The translations under genes and the position numbers were made by a program. DNA of 64,000 bases from Metallumcola ferriviriculae (lineage in GTDB: Bacteria; Bacillota; JADQBR01): the NCBI RefSeq assembly GCF_035573695.1, contig NZ_CP121694.1:3656237-3720236 (forward strand), in the 5' to 3' direction. Shown here piece after piece: positions 26,080 through 35,235 of this stretch. The notes beneath the pieces are model-generated. The model made no database searches, was not told where the DNA came from, and saw nothing but the letters and a program-made list of their open reading frames with translations. Positions within the stretch are counted from its first letter, which is position 1. Each line of letters starts with the position of its first letter.

Positions 26080-27051
26080 TTACCCCTTTAATCGTTCATC
26101 CAGCCATTTAAAAAGCTCGGGATACTGTTCGGCAGTTAAATAACTAATGGTTCTTTTATCGCTATACATAGTGGTTACATCACTAACCAACACTGTCCCA
26201 TCCTCCCATACCTTAAATAAAGAGCCTGTTTTTCCTCGTTTCTCCCCTTCGGCATAAAGTTCAACAGAAATATGCACCTCTGAAAGCCTGCCGTTATCTA
26301 TTAAAAACTCTTTTTCTTCCTCAGATGTAAGTTTCCTAACACGGATTTTTTGAATCTTATTAAGCAAAGTTTTAATTTCCTCAAAGGAAATTTGTACTGC
26401 AGCAGTATTGATACTCGCAGATCCTTCAATTCTGTCTTTGGACACTAAAGCACTGTCAATTTTGCCTTCATTAAGTACCAGGTCGGCTATTCTGACCATT
26501 TGCTGTTTGGCAGAGACGCTTTCTTCCTTTTCAATAAGGTTGGTGGTTCCATGAAGCTTATCCGAGGTAACTTTGAAGTATGTTCCCAGTTTTCTACTTG
26601 GCCCAACTTCCATAGTATACCTGAACCCTTTATAAACCAGGTCTATTTGCGGCCTGTTATCATCCCCTATTACGCCGCTTTCAGAAAATCTATCTGCACC
26701 CAAACCTTTATAGAAATCAATTATTTCTTCTGGAGATAATCTGGTAAAATAGCCAACGGCCTCATAAGACGAACGGTAGTTAAAGGCAGTGCCAGGCGGC
26801 AAAGGCAAATCTGGATGCTTATTATCGCCCCAGGTTTCATGGTATTCTTTAGGGTTTACGAACGAATCAATATAGGTCCTTAAGTAGGAGTTTGTGGATT
26901 GAATGGTTATATACGAGGCAGCTATTGCAAGAAATATTGTAAAGGCCGCCGCAAGCAACAACTTAGCCCTCTTATTTTTCACGATAAGGATGATGCCGCC
27001 ATATATTGTCGCTATTAAGATAATCAATATCACCAAGATAGCCAGGCTCAT
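26080..27051 (-). CDS. two-helix membrane protein with large outer domain, unknown
   Basis: A 323-residue protein with two N-terminal membrane helices (about 5-24 and 31-50) and a hydrophilic outer part of 270 residues. The outer part has a YXXLPLPPGT-like linker and two alpha/beta regions. No family is recognised. A truncated copy of its C-terminal codons lies at 47703, showing that the second cluster once held it too. Probably secreted-face sensing or a scaffold, but this is a guess. Confidence 0.6.
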   Translation of the reverse strand: MSLAILVILIILIATIYGGIILIVKNKRAKLLLAAAFTIFLAIAASYITIQSTNSYLRTYIDSFVNPKEYHETWGDNKHPDLPLPPGTAFNYRSSYEAVGYFTRLSPEEIIDFYKGLGADRFSESGVIGDDNRPQIDLVYKGFRYTMEVGPSRKLGTYFKVTSDKLHGTTNLIEKEESVSAKQQMVRIADLVLNEGKIDSALVSKDRIEGSASINTAAVQISFEEIKTLLNKIQKIRVRKLTSEEEKEFLIDNGRLSEVHISVELYAEGEKRGKTGSLFKVWEDGTVLVSDVTTMYSDKRTISYLTAEQYPELFKWLDERLKG

Positions 27052-27231
27052 TAAAGTTTCTTTCCTCCGTATATATACTTACTACACCATTTCAATTTAG
27101 AGCATCCAACTGTTGAGTACTGGACTCGGCTCTTTTTTCTTTAGAAAGCCATATCGAGACTATTGATTCCTACTAATCTAGCCTCAGACTCTGGAAATTT
27201 ATCAGTTATGAATAAGTTCTACCGCTGCTGA

Positions 27232-27654
27232 TTAATGACCTTTAGAAATTTTTCTGAGGTAAACAAGGATTAGAACCAACAATACTAAGATTACGAATGG
27301 AAAAGAAATAAAAAGTATACTAAACAGTCCTGAATAAACCGTCCACCATGGGGGCGCTGGTGCCTTACTAACGCTTGTTTCTACTCCGTTATCCCGCAGC
27401 AGACTGATAATATCCGTATCCCGAGGTACCTCTGCAGCAAACCGCTGCCCATCTTTTGTAACAGCATTAATACGGTAAGATCCCTTTTCGGCTATTATAT
27501 CTGCCTTTTCAACCTGCCCCGCCCGAATAGCTTCCACAGCTTGCGCAGGACTGAAAACATTTGCTTCTTGTATGGAAGAAGTCCCACCCATCGTCAGTAC
27601 GGCCATAGCCATCAATAGTAATAATAAAGTTAGTTTCATCAAGTGGTTTTTCAT
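27232..27654 (-). CDS. stand-alone FtsH extracellular-domain protein
   Basis: A 140-residue protein laid out like the N-terminal third of FtsH: membrane helix or signal (1-24), an FtsH_ext-like domain (SPAQAVEAIRAGQVEKADI, GQRFAAEVPRDTDIISLL, NGVETSVSKAPAPPWW) and a second membrane helix (about 110-130). The AAA ATPase and zinc protease domains of FtsH are absent; it ends with RKISKGH. It may modulate FtsH by mixed assembly, or be a remnant kept for another use. The ribosome site is GGAGG. Confidence 0.75.
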   Translation of the reverse strand: MKNHLMKLTLLLLLMAMAVLTMGGTSSIQEANVFSPAQAVEAIRAGQVEKADIIAEKGSYRINAVTKDGQRFAAEVPRDTDIISLLRDNGVETSVSKAPAPPWWTVYSGLFSILFISFPFVILVLLVLILVYLRKISKGH

Positions 27655-27777
27655 AATTACCTCCTACTTGAAAATATTCCGAGCGATATTCGTTAATGTG
27701 CCTCCCCATAAGATTATTCATGGTGTTCTAAAAGTACATCTTGAACAACGCTATTAAATTTTCTACCCTACCCCTAA

Positions 27778-28668
27778 TCAGGGAGTAGCCTGAAGTTTGA
27801 AGACATCGTCTTGACCATTCCACTCTACTGTTACGCTATAAGTATCTTCCGCTGATGGTCTTGCACCGTTCCCACTTCCACTGGATTTAATAATTCCGTC
27901 TTTATCGAGTTTTCCGACTGTTCCACTTGAAGAACCAAGTTCCGTTTCAAATTTGTATTTTACACTTCCTACACCGTCGGAATCCTGCCCCGTATATTTC
28001 AACTGCCCATTTTGAAAATGATAAGATTCATGCTGAATAACGCCTGCCTTATCCTTCCAGAAATGTTCGTAATATTTTACCGACATAAGGCCTTTCCAGT
28101 GAGTTCCCTCACCTTTAAAAACTATTTCTTTTCCTTCATTAAGCTTCCAGAACAATGCTCTTGAGAATTTTTTAAAAACTGAACCGCTTTCGCTGGTATA
28201 TTCTTCGGGTCGCTCTAAATAATAAACTACAAGGGCATTCTTCGCTGGAAAAGCCCTAACAACTGCACTTTTGCGCTTGGCGAATTCTGGCCTCTTATCT
28301 CGGCCCCAAATTACTCCCCATCCACTATAAGCCTTTTCTCTACTTTCAAAAGAGTCGAAGATGTATATAAAGATTTCATCTCGAAGCTCTTCCGCAACAG
28401 TGTACACAGTGGGTGTCTGTCCACTCCACACCAAATTGGAATGATTGTTTCCATCATTACTTTTACTTAACGCTATCCCCTCTTCCTCCAAAGCAGCAAC
28501 AACATCTTCTAGGGATAGGATTTTACCATCCTTTTGGATCATAGAGACATTCTTCTCTTCCCTTTGTATCTCTGTGCCCTTATCTACAGGGTTTGAAGTA
28601 GTTCCACAGCCATAAAGTGTAACCGTTAGCAACATCAACATAACTACGACAATTTTTTTAAATATCAT
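27778..28668 (-). CDS. lipoprotein, unknown function
   Basis: A 296-residue protein with a signal peptide and lipobox LYGC, so anchored by lipid at Cys 21. The outer part has no known motif; aromatic-rich strands near the C-terminus suggest a beta structure. A decayed fragment of the same gene type lies at 15330. It sits in the first copy of the membrane-lipoprotein cluster between the FtsH_ext-like gene and a three-helix membrane gene. Confidence 0.65.
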   Translation of the reverse strand: MIFKKIVVVMLMLLTVTLYGCGTTSNPVDKGTEIQREEKNVSMIQKDGKILSLEDVVAALEEEGIALSKSNDGNNHSNLVWSGQTPTVYTVAEELRDEIFIYIFDSFESREKAYSGWGVIWGRDKRPEFAKRKSAVVRAFPAKNALVVYYLERPEEYTSESGSVFKKFSRALFWKLNEGKEIVFKGEGTHWKGLMSVKYYEHFWKDKAGVIQHESYHFQNGQLKYTGQDSDGVGSVKYKFETELGSSSGTVGKLDKDGIIKSSGSGNGARPSAEDTYSVTVEWNGQDDVFKLQATP

Positions 28669-28757
28669 AAAGCACCCCTCTTTATAAACAGGAACAATAT
28701 AACCGTCGCCAATATTTTTTGTCCCAGAACATTCTGTGAATTACTCGCACAGCTTGT

Positions 28758-29072
28758 TCAGAAAATTACAGGCCATAACCGCAGAACAATGTATGACAGC
28801 AACCCAGCAAATGATACCATTAAGAATGCCCTTCTCTGTAGCCGCCAGTAATAAGCCACCGCTATAACAAAGAATATTCCTATGACAATGTCCCAGGTAA
28901 TCTTTTTGGAAATTACTATTCCAAAGCCAAAACTGGAGTTTAAACTGGTTAAAACCATGGCAGCCAGGAGAACAATTTGCACCATACTGAGCAGAATAAC
29001 TACGAAGTTGAATACCCAGTCAAAATATCTTCTTGAGTTGTCTTGGGTATCAGGTGGTAATGTACCACTCAT
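28758..29072 (-). CDS. three-helix membrane protein
   Basis: A 104-residue protein with three membrane helices after a polar N-terminus (SGTLPPDTQDNSRRYFDW). It is about 93 percent identical to the protein at 48283, one of the clearest pairs linking the two cluster copies. GGAGGTG is the ribosome site. Downstream of 29073 a few bases match the end of the DUF4870 gene that is intact in the other cluster. Function unknown. Confidence 0.65.
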   Translation of the reverse strand: MSGTLPPDTQDNSRRYFDWVFNFVVILLSMVQIVLLAAMVLTSLNSSFGFGIVISKKITWDIVIGIFFVIAVAYYWRLQRRAFLMVSFAGLLSYIVLRLWPVIF

Positions 29073-29152
29073 TCTTTTACACCTCCGCTCTAAATTTTTC
29101 TAATGAAGTACCCAATTCTCAAAGTCTAGCAACTCCTTTCTTATCAAGGATT

Positions 29153-29479
29153 TTAGCTAACTTCGTCATAGACTCGTATAGTTTTATAATAATATTTATT
29201 AGTCCGATCAGTTACCGTTTTAAGTTGTTTTCTTACCTGCACTACACCACTAATGATAACCGTATAATCGTCTTTCTTTCGAACTGAAATACGGTAGTCA
29301 ACAATCTTATATTCATTTAAGTTATTAGCTGATAGCATCAGATGTTCTGTCCCATCGGGAACCTCTATAATTCTATCGTGAAAACGATATACTTCGAAGT
29401 CAATAGCGCCCAGCTTGAACTTGTAAATCCCCGTTTGATGTAGCCTCTTTTTTAAAAGTGAGTACCTCAGGCGTAACAC
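29153..29479 (-). CDS. hypothetical protein
   Basis: A 108-residue, basic, beta-rich protein (YKFKLGAIDFEVYRFHD, RISVRKKDDYTVIISG) beginning at a GTG three bases after the stop of the gene before it. No signal peptide or membrane helix is seen. It may be a separate cytoplasmic protein or the displaced second half of its neighbour. No family recognised. Confidence 0.45.
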   Translation of the reverse strand: MLRLRYSLLKKRLHQTGIYKFKLGAIDFEVYRFHDRIIEVPDGTEHLMLSANNLNEYKIVDYRISVRKKDDYTVIISGVVQVRKQLKTVTDRTNKYYYKTIRVYDEVS

Positions 29480-29482
29480 CGC

Positions 29483-30026
29483 TTACCTTTTCCACCCAAA
29501 CTCTACAAAAAAGTCAAAGTCTACAGGCCCGTTTATTACCTTATAGTTCTTGCCGTTAATATCAATATAGTGTTTATTAATAATAAGTATCCTTAAAGGA
29601 TGGCTCTTAGCAGTAAAAGGGCCTAAATTAATGGATAAAAATCCAAAGGGTACTTTATTAAGCTTAAACCTATTTTTAAAATAACTTCTTCTATATTCGT
29701 ATCTAGCCATGAAGTCCAGCAGTTGTTTTATTTTTGCAGTATCCTTCGTTGTAGCATCAATTGAGTCATCACCTGGAGTTGTATTTACTGGATGTGCACT
29801 AATGTATAACTCTGAATAGTTTTGACCTGGATTAGTCTTTTCGAGAATGCTTGAGAAACTATGGCTGGAGTAGGCTGTCATTATTAACGCTATTACAGCC
29901 GCTGTGAACAGAACATCAAAACGGCTCACAGAGAATTTCTTTCTGTTAACTATCCAGCTCCCCAGTTGTACTGCCCAGAATGCCGCTAGGACAAAAACGA
30001 TAATAAGTGCTAGATATTTAAGCAAA
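29483..30026 (-). CDS. two-helix membrane protein, unknown
   Basis: A TTG start with GGAGGGGG just upstream gives a 181-residue protein with two membrane helices (LIIVFVLAAFWAVQLGSWIV and FTAAVIALIMTAY) and a 120-residue outer part with repeated Lys-Ile-rich strands. A longer version starting further upstream lacks a ribosome site. Probably translated together with the following small gene. Confidence 0.5.
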
Positions 30027-30170
30027 CTACCCCCTCCTACCGTTACACCACTTTCCAAACATCTTTTACCAAAATCATTCACCACTCGACACAAGTCTCC
30101 TGCAAATAATTCCCATTAATAGTACATTCTGCTTTGATGAAATACGCTTTAAAAAGCCCTTTGAGAGAGC

Positions 30171-30599
30171 TTAGTGTCCTTTTATTATGTCAGTCATATT
30201 AAACTTTCCAACGCACAGAGCTTCTTTAATCTCTTTTTGAAACTCTTTGGGGTCCCTGGGAGTATGAGTACCCATCACTAATTCTATATCTGGGTAAGTT
30301 TCCGTAATAGCTTCAACATACTTTTGCTTAAACGGACATACTGCTATCATACAGTAGGAAAAGTGGATTGCATCAACCCTAAATTCTGCAATGGATCTAA
30401 CCTTCCGCAGAATCTTTTTGTGTGCGCCAATCGTCGGGCAGCCTGCACAGTTAATTATCCCTATTAAATCCAGTTTCTCCTCTGCAGGATACTTTTCAAA
30501 AAAACCTCTTCTTTTCCGCAAATCCCCCAGACAAACCACAGATGCACAGTCTAAATCCTGGGTGCAGTTTGAACAGGTAAGTATTCCGATGCGTGCCAT
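30171..30599 (-). CDS. CGGC-domain protein
   Basis: A 142-residue cytoplasmic protein of the CGGC family, a putative metal- or redox-binding domain of anaerobes. Cysteines are seen in LTCSNCTQDLDCASVVC, in INCAGCPT and in HFSYCMIAVCPFK. It starts 12 bases after the sigma factor gene, so the two form an operon. In other genomes such proteins occur near redox genes; here it may modify or sense for the sigma factor (inference). Confidence 0.8.
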   Translation of the reverse strand: MARIGILTCSNCTQDLDCASVVCLGDLRKRRGFFEKYPAEEKLDLIGIINCAGCPTIGAHKKILRKVRSIAEFRVDAIHFSYCMIAVCPFKQKYVEAITETYPDIELVMGTHTPRDPKEFQKEIKEALCVGKFNMTDIIKGH

Positions 30600-30611
30600 A
30601 GTTCTCCCCCT

Positions 30612-31196
30612 TTAAGATTCACTCCGTTTGACTGCTCCATCACAATAACAGGTATAATCCTTAACCAGTTTCACACACCCTGATTTCAAGAGATGGTCTC
30701 TATAAGCCTTCCTTGCTCGGTGTATGCGGGATTTAACCGTAGTGACTGGAACTTCTAACATGCTGGATATTTCCTTATAGCTAAATTCATTTAAATCCCT
30801 CAACACCAATACCACCTTGTAAGGCTTAGGCATATGCTGCTCTAAAATGTGGTGAATGCACCACTGGAATTCTCTCCGTACTATCACCCGTTCAGGGTCA
30901 GCAGAAGAATCTTCGGGTGTTATGTATCCAAAGGAAACCGACTTGTGTTCTCCCTTTTTCCGTTTCTTTGCTAAAAAAATATTTACGGCAATCTTACTAA
31001 TCCAGGTCCTTAAACTAGCGTCTCCCCGAAACCTATCCAAGTGCTGAAACACCCTGATAAATGTTTCCTGGGTCAGGTCTTCTGCATCATGCTTGTTATT
31101 ACATAGTTGATATGCAAGGTTGTAGATATATGTGTGGTGGGCAGCAACAATTTCTTCATAGGTCTGTAGATTTGTTTGTGGAAATGAATTTTGCAT
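30612..31196 (-). CDS. ECF-type RNA polymerase sigma factor
   Basis: A 194-residue sigma-70 family factor. Region 2 is YNLAYQLCNNKHDAEDLTQETFIRVF with the usual DAEDLTQ core, and region 4 is FSYKEISSMLEVPVTTVKSRIHRARK, a helix-turn-helix. The start MQNSF is set by comparison with the paralogue at 49829 and has AGGGA upstream. The C-terminus carries a Cys-rich extension (YTCYCDG), possibly redox-linked. No anti-sigma gene is adjacent; the CGGC gene follows in the operon. Confidence 0.9.
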   Translation of the reverse strand: MQNSFPQTNLQTYEEIVAAHHTYIYNLAYQLCNNKHDAEDLTQETFIRVFQHLDRFRGDASLRTWISKIAVNIFLAKKRKKGEHKSVSFGYITPEDSSADPERVIVRREFQWCIHHILEQHMPKPYKVVLVLRDLNEFSYKEISSMLEVPVTTVKSRIHRARKAYRDHLLKSGCVKLVKDYTCYCDGAVKRSES

Positions 31197-31352
31197 AGAA
31201 ATATCCCTGTTTTTCCCTTCTCTATATAAAGATGCATAAGTATGGAAAAAAGTTTCACTTTTAAAGAAAAAAGGCCTCATAACATTTATGTCATGTGCCT
31301 GGTCGATAGATAGCTCATTAGTATTTAACTGTAAAGGATGGCCGCCAAACAA

Positions 31353-31583
31353 TTACTCCATTCCTGCTCTTTTTTCTCCGAGAACCTTTTTATAAGTATC
31401 GTGAAATTTTCCTAGCCCATCAACTCGTACTGAGAATATATATTCTGGATGCCCTGCTGGGTGCACCCTTGCCCAGTAAGTGCCGTGAAAGTAATCTAAA
31501 TCCACTTCTTTTACTATCATATTCTCTTTATATTTGGTTCCAAGGTACTGCAGGACATTCTGTTCAAATTCTTGCCCACCCAA
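31353..31583 (-). CDS. small extracytoplasmic protein, start uncertain
   Basis: A 76-residue frame with a YfjL/DUF3139-like pattern (VLQYLGTKYKENMIV, GTYWARVHPAGHPEYIFSV). Upstream codons in the same frame encode a hydrophobic stretch (KVLLFIVIGSIS) that looks like a membrane anchor but lacks a start codon, so the true N-terminus may be lost. It lies just upstream of the sigma factor region. Confidence 0.45.
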   Translation of the reverse strand: MGGQEFEQNVLQYLGTKYKENMIVKEVDLDYFHGTYWARVHPAGHPEYIFSVRVDGLGKFHDTYKKVLGEKRAGME

Positions 31584-31653
31584 TTCCAGGCTTATACTGC
31601 CTATAACAATGAATAAAAGTACTTTACCCTTGCATGGTTCTAGAAAATAAGCC

Positions 31654-31679
31654 CCTAACTTTATAAGCCAGGAGTTAGG
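31654..31679 (-). terminator. hairpin after the HAAS-VanZ gene
   Basis: CCTAACT pairs with AGTTAGG across a 12-base loop just behind the HAAS-VanZ stop codon. A T-rich run on the minus strand supports termination. Confidence 0.55.
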
Positions 31680-31684
31680 ATATA

Positions 31685-32446
31685 CTATATGGAAGTTTCC
31701 TTAAAAGATTGTTTTAGTACATTAACTCCTTTTGCAGCCAGTTTAAACATGTAGTAACCCAATACAGCCCCTAACAGATTTAAAATTATATCATCCACAT
31801 CAAAAATTCCAACGAAAGCTACTAACTGTAATATCTCAATTGTCAAACTGGCTAAAGCTGAAATTTTCACAACAGTTCTTAACTTCATGTCGCCAAGTTT
31901 TCCAGAAATAAGCGGTAGCATAAAGCCCAGCGGCAAAAACAAAATGATATTTCCGAACAGGTTATAAAACCAAATATCAAAATTCATGTGATTGTATCTT
32001 ATGATAAAATCATAAATTGTTCTAAAAGGGACCAAATTGAAAGGAGGATATTCGCTAATCCCTAGCGTAATTGTTCTTCTGCCCCCGTGCAGAGTTGGGT
32101 CAATACCTTTAATTTTACTTAATATAGTGTTAGCTGCGATGATAGGATTTATCAGAATCTGAATTACAACAAGTGAATATAATCCGAACGAAATGTTTAC
32201 CAGTATCTTAATTGTCCTAGTAAGGGGATGTACAGCATCTTTTAATTCTTCCTTTAAGAAATCCTTATTACCAAAGTCCTTTATTGCCAGGTCCACAGCC
32301 TCCTTTTCATCATAGCCCTTTTTTAAATATTCCTCTTTAAGAAGCATTAAGTGGTCAAAAAGTTCGGCTTTTAAATCCTCCTTCTCTTCCTTGGGACAGG
32401 AAACATTATTTAATATTTCTTCTATATACTCTCTAAACTCAGGCAC
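31685..32446 (-). CDS. HAAS-VanZ fusion membrane protein
   Basis: A 253-residue protein that joins an N-terminal HAAS domain (about 1-70: FREYIEEILNNVSCPKEEKEDLK, GYDEKEAVDLAIKDFG) to a VanZ-like C-terminal part (about 130-245) with the SLTIEILQ helix and VDDIILNLLGAVLGY. In the 20-22 kb operon the same two domains are separate proteins. It follows the PadR gene with one base between stop and start, so it is translationally coupled and likely repressed by that PadR. Confidence 0.85.
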   Translation of the reverse strand: MPEFREYIEEILNNVSCPKEEKEDLKAELFDHLMLLKEEYLKKGYDEKEAVDLAIKDFGNKDFLKEELKDAVHPLTRTIKILVNISFGLYSLVVIQILINPIIAANTILSKIKGIDPTLHGGRRTITLGISEYPPFNLVPFRTIYDFIIRYNHMNFDIWFYNLFGNIILFLPLGFMLPLISGKLGDMKLRTVVKISALASLTIEILQLVAFVGIFDVDDIILNLLGAVLGYYMFKLAAKGVNVLKQSFKETSI

Positions 32447-32447
32447 C

Positions 32448-32774
32448 TTACCTTCCCCCTTCGAGACAAAGTTTCACCAAATTGCTGGCCTTGTTCCAGT
32501 CTTCTAACTTTTTACTCAGTTCTTTAATACCATTTTTTGTAATCCTGTAATATTTCCTCCTGGCACCCATTTCTGAGTTTCCCCAGTAAGCTTCTAATAA
32601 TTTTTTGGTCTCCAGCCGTTTTAATGCTGGGTATAGTGTGCCTTCGCCCATCTCATACAGACCATCGCTTTTTTCCTTTATGGCCTTGGCAATTTCATAT
32701 CCATACATATCTCCCGTTTTTATTAAAGATAAAATGAGTATGTCAATACTACCTTTCATAATTTCTTTGTCCAT
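32448..32774 (-). CDS. PadR-family transcriptional regulator
   Basis: A 108-residue PadR repressor: GDMYGYEIAKAIKE, MGEGTLYPALKRLETKKLL, and RRKYYRITKNGIKEL. The ATG at 32774 is chosen for its AAAGGGG site; an upstream in-frame start has none. It forms a two-gene operon with the HAAS-VanZ gene. By analogy it represses its own operon and responds through the HAAS domain or a small phenolic or membrane-active compound (inference). Confidence 0.9.
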   Translation of the reverse strand: MDKEIMKGSIDILILSLIKTGDMYGYEIAKAIKEKSDGLYEMGEGTLYPALKRLETKKLLEAYWGNSEMGARRKYYRITKNGIKELSKKLEDWNKASNLVKLCLEGGR

Positions 32775-32806
32775 GTGGTTACCCCTTTCAGTTTCTCCTT
32801 TAATAC

Positions 32807-32835
32807 ATACTATCACTACCTACCACGCATTACAA
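32807..32835 (-). promoter_or_regulatory. promoter of the second PadR operon
   Basis: On the minus strand TTGTAA (32830-32835) and TAGTAT (32807-32812) are spaced 17 bases apart, 30 bases before the start codon. No clear palindrome is seen here, unlike the other two PadR promoters. Confidence 0.5.
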
Positions 32836-32983
32836 GGTATTGTTGAAAAATAACTTATCACTACAATAGCTCCAAAAAATACATTCAGGTTGATATTCTA
32901 GTTTCTGAGCATATAGAGGAATTATTATCCATATAGAGAAACTAAAAAGACATAACTTTCCTACACAGCAAAGGGGAAACACA

Positions 32984-33799
32984 ATGCAGCCAAAAAAGCG
33001 TTCTGAGTTGCGCATTATGCTGGGCAAAAGGTACTATACCTATCGGCGTTATCTTAACTGGTATTTCGGCAGTAAAAACTATGCTCAAAAAAGAGAAACC
33101 GACTTACTGCCTCTAACCGTCTTTACTCATCAAACGCCTTTAATTCGTAAACTCAGAAATGTAGATATGCAGCTCCAGTATAATAAGATTAAAAATCTGA
33201 AGTTAGCGGTAAGTAACATTAACGGCATTATTATTGAGCCTGGTGAAGCTTTCTCTTACTGGAGACTGATTGGAAAACCAACTAGAGCGAAGGGTTATTT
33301 AGAAGGAATGGTGCTATTTTACGGTACATTTACGCCTGGTGTCGGCGGCGGGCTTTGTCAGCTTTCAAATTTAATATACTGGATGACCCTACACACACCT
33401 CTTACAATAACGGAAAGACATCGGCACAGCTTTGATGTTTTTCCTGATGTAAACAGAAGTCAGCCCTTTGGTAGCGGCGCTACCTGTTTTTATAACTACC
33501 TTGATTTACAGATACGCAATGATACGGAACAGTCATATCAGCTGCGAGTATACCTTACCGACAAACTACTTGTAGGCGAGTGGTGTACACAAAAGCAACC
33601 CCTATCTAAGTATGAAGTTTACGAAAAAGACCACTGGATTTCACATGAATACTGGGGTGGTTACCTCAGGCACAATACTATTTACCGCAAAGTGTCTAAT
33701 CTGAACGGGGATTTGCTGGATGATGAATTTATAACTGAGAACCATGCTATTATGATGTATGAGCCGTTTCTGGCAGAAGGGTATAGTAATGCCCCGTAA
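32984..33799 (+). CDS. VanW-family protein
   Basis: A 271-residue protein with the VanW core: PGEAFSYWRLIGKPTRAKGY, GVGGGLCQLSNLIYW and the HRHSFDVFPD segment. VanW occurs in VanB glycopeptide-resistance clusters, but its role is unknown and chromosomal copies are common. No signal peptide or G5 domain, so probably cytoplasmic. The ribosome site is AAAGGGG. Its last codons are part of a segment duplicated at 18810, together with the long repeat that follows. Confidence 0.9.
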   Translation: MQPKKRSELRIMLGKRYYTYRRYLNWYFGSKNYAQKRETDLLPLTVFTHQTPLIRKLRNVDMQLQYNKIKNLKLAVSNINGIIIEPGEAFSYWRLIGKPTRAKGYLEGMVLFYGTFTPGVGGGLCQLSNLIYWMTLHTPLTITERHRHSFDVFPDVNRSQPFGSGATCFYNYLDLQIRNDTEQSYQLRVYLTDKLLVGEWCTQKQPLSKYEVYEKDHWISHEYWGGYLRHNTIYRKVSNLNGDLLDDEFITENHAIMMYEPFLAEGYSNAP

Positions 33800-34665
33800 C
33801 GAAGGAAGTCTACAACTGAATAGAACTGCTTGTTTATAAGATGCAACCATGGGTACCGCTTATTATGGAAACTCCAGATTCAGAAATAACTGTAACCATC
33901 AAGCAACCCCTGGCTTACGGCTATTCTATAATCTACTAGGGCTTATTAATAACTGAAACAAGCAATGCTGAACCAACCACAGCCAAATTTTCTTTAACGG
34001 TCAATGCCATAATTTCTCTTGGGGAATCAATGTTTCAGTTAATATTCCCTTGCTTTTCGAACCCTGCTGATGTAGCTCAATGAAAGAGGAACTTAACAGA
34101 TGGTTCGGTTATTTATTCCCTGCTGTCCAGCTTATCTGTTGCGTTCTGCTGTTTGGCTGTTTAACTTGCTGCTGAAACTGATGAAAGAATAACCTGAAAC
34201 AAGCAACAGGTTACAGACATCACAACGCCAAACTCCCCCGATTTTAGGCAACATCCCTAATCCCATTTTAAATGAAGGTCAGGAATTCTTTTTCTAACTG
34301 CAGTCCCGAAACTGTCAGTAAGCACTACTCCCTTTTTTGTGTTAAATGACGGTTTCGGTTATTTATTTCTTGCTTATCTAGCTAGTTAGGGTATTGGCTG
34401 GAGTTTGGCTGTTCCAGTTATTTTCTATAACTGCTTGCTCTGGTTATTTATTACTGGCTGGTTGCAGTTATTTATCTCTGTCAGCACTGTTCAGCGGCTT
34501 TACCCCTCAGTAGTTATTGCTTGATACTTATCCTTAACTGCTGTAGCCAGGCCTAAGTATGGTTACGGTTTATTCATCCGCCGCTTTCCGTGAACGGCTG
34601 CCCGCAACCTTCAACAATTGGTTCCAGTTATTTTAGTCTTCATCATATATATGTACATCTAACAA
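33800..34665. repeat. large non-coding repeat, copy B
   Basis: The second copy of the 870-bp non-coding repeat, directly behind the VanW stop codon. The core 33925-34381 appears identical to copy A, while the flanks differ at about one base in five and by small indels. The GGTTnCrGTTATTT motif again occurs in both orientations. As there is no gene, the perfect core points to recent gene conversion or strong constraint. Confidence 0.7.
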
Positions 34666-34748
34666 GCTAAAACTAAAGCAAATTGTGAAATTTTTTAAGA
34701 TTTTTGCAAAAAACCAGGCATCTAAGGGCATAATTTAAATCCGTTTTT

Positions 34749-35153
34749 TTATTTGCTATCATTCTGCTTATTCATACTAATACCTGAGATTTTCCATTCC
34801 CCATCCCAGTTCTCGAAAGATATATCCAGTATTACAGTTTCCGTTTTTCCTTCAACTTTTACTCGGCTTATATAGGTATCATCTGTTTTAGTTACATCAA
34901 GCGGCTCAATGTTAACGACATCTGTACCCTTACTAGCTAAAAGCCCTACGCCTTGATCAGGTACTATTAACTTGTTAGCCGTTTCGTTATCTCCGTTGAC
35001 GGAAGCTTGGATGAATCGGACAGATAAATCACTTAAATGTTTTTCTACTGGCTCAGCTTCGCTGTTTGGGTCACTCTTACTTGAGCATGCGATACCCAAG
35101 ATAAGAATAATACAAAGCAACATAATAAATGAGATAATCCGAATCTTCTTCAT
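34749..35153 (-). CDS. lipoprotein, NTF2/DUF4878-like
   Basis: A 134-residue lipoprotein with lipobox LGIAC (Cys near 23). The mature part (FIQASVNGDNETANKLI, then two strands ending in NWDGEWKISGI) has the outline of DUF4878/NTF2-like small lipoproteins. Anchored outside the membrane. The ribosome site is GGAGG. Function unknown. Confidence 0.65.
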   Translation of the reverse strand: MKKIRIISFIMLLCIILILGIACSSKSDPNSEAEPVEKHLSDLSVRFIQASVNGDNETANKLIVPDQGVGLLASKGTDVVNIEPLDVTKTDDTYISRVKVEGKTETVILDISFENWDGEWKISGISMNKQNDSK

Positions 35154-35235
35154 GTTATTCCACCTCCTTCCTCAATAAGCTATTAAACAGGCAAATGAGA
35201 TGCACACTTAGCTCAAACTGCTGCACTTTACAATC

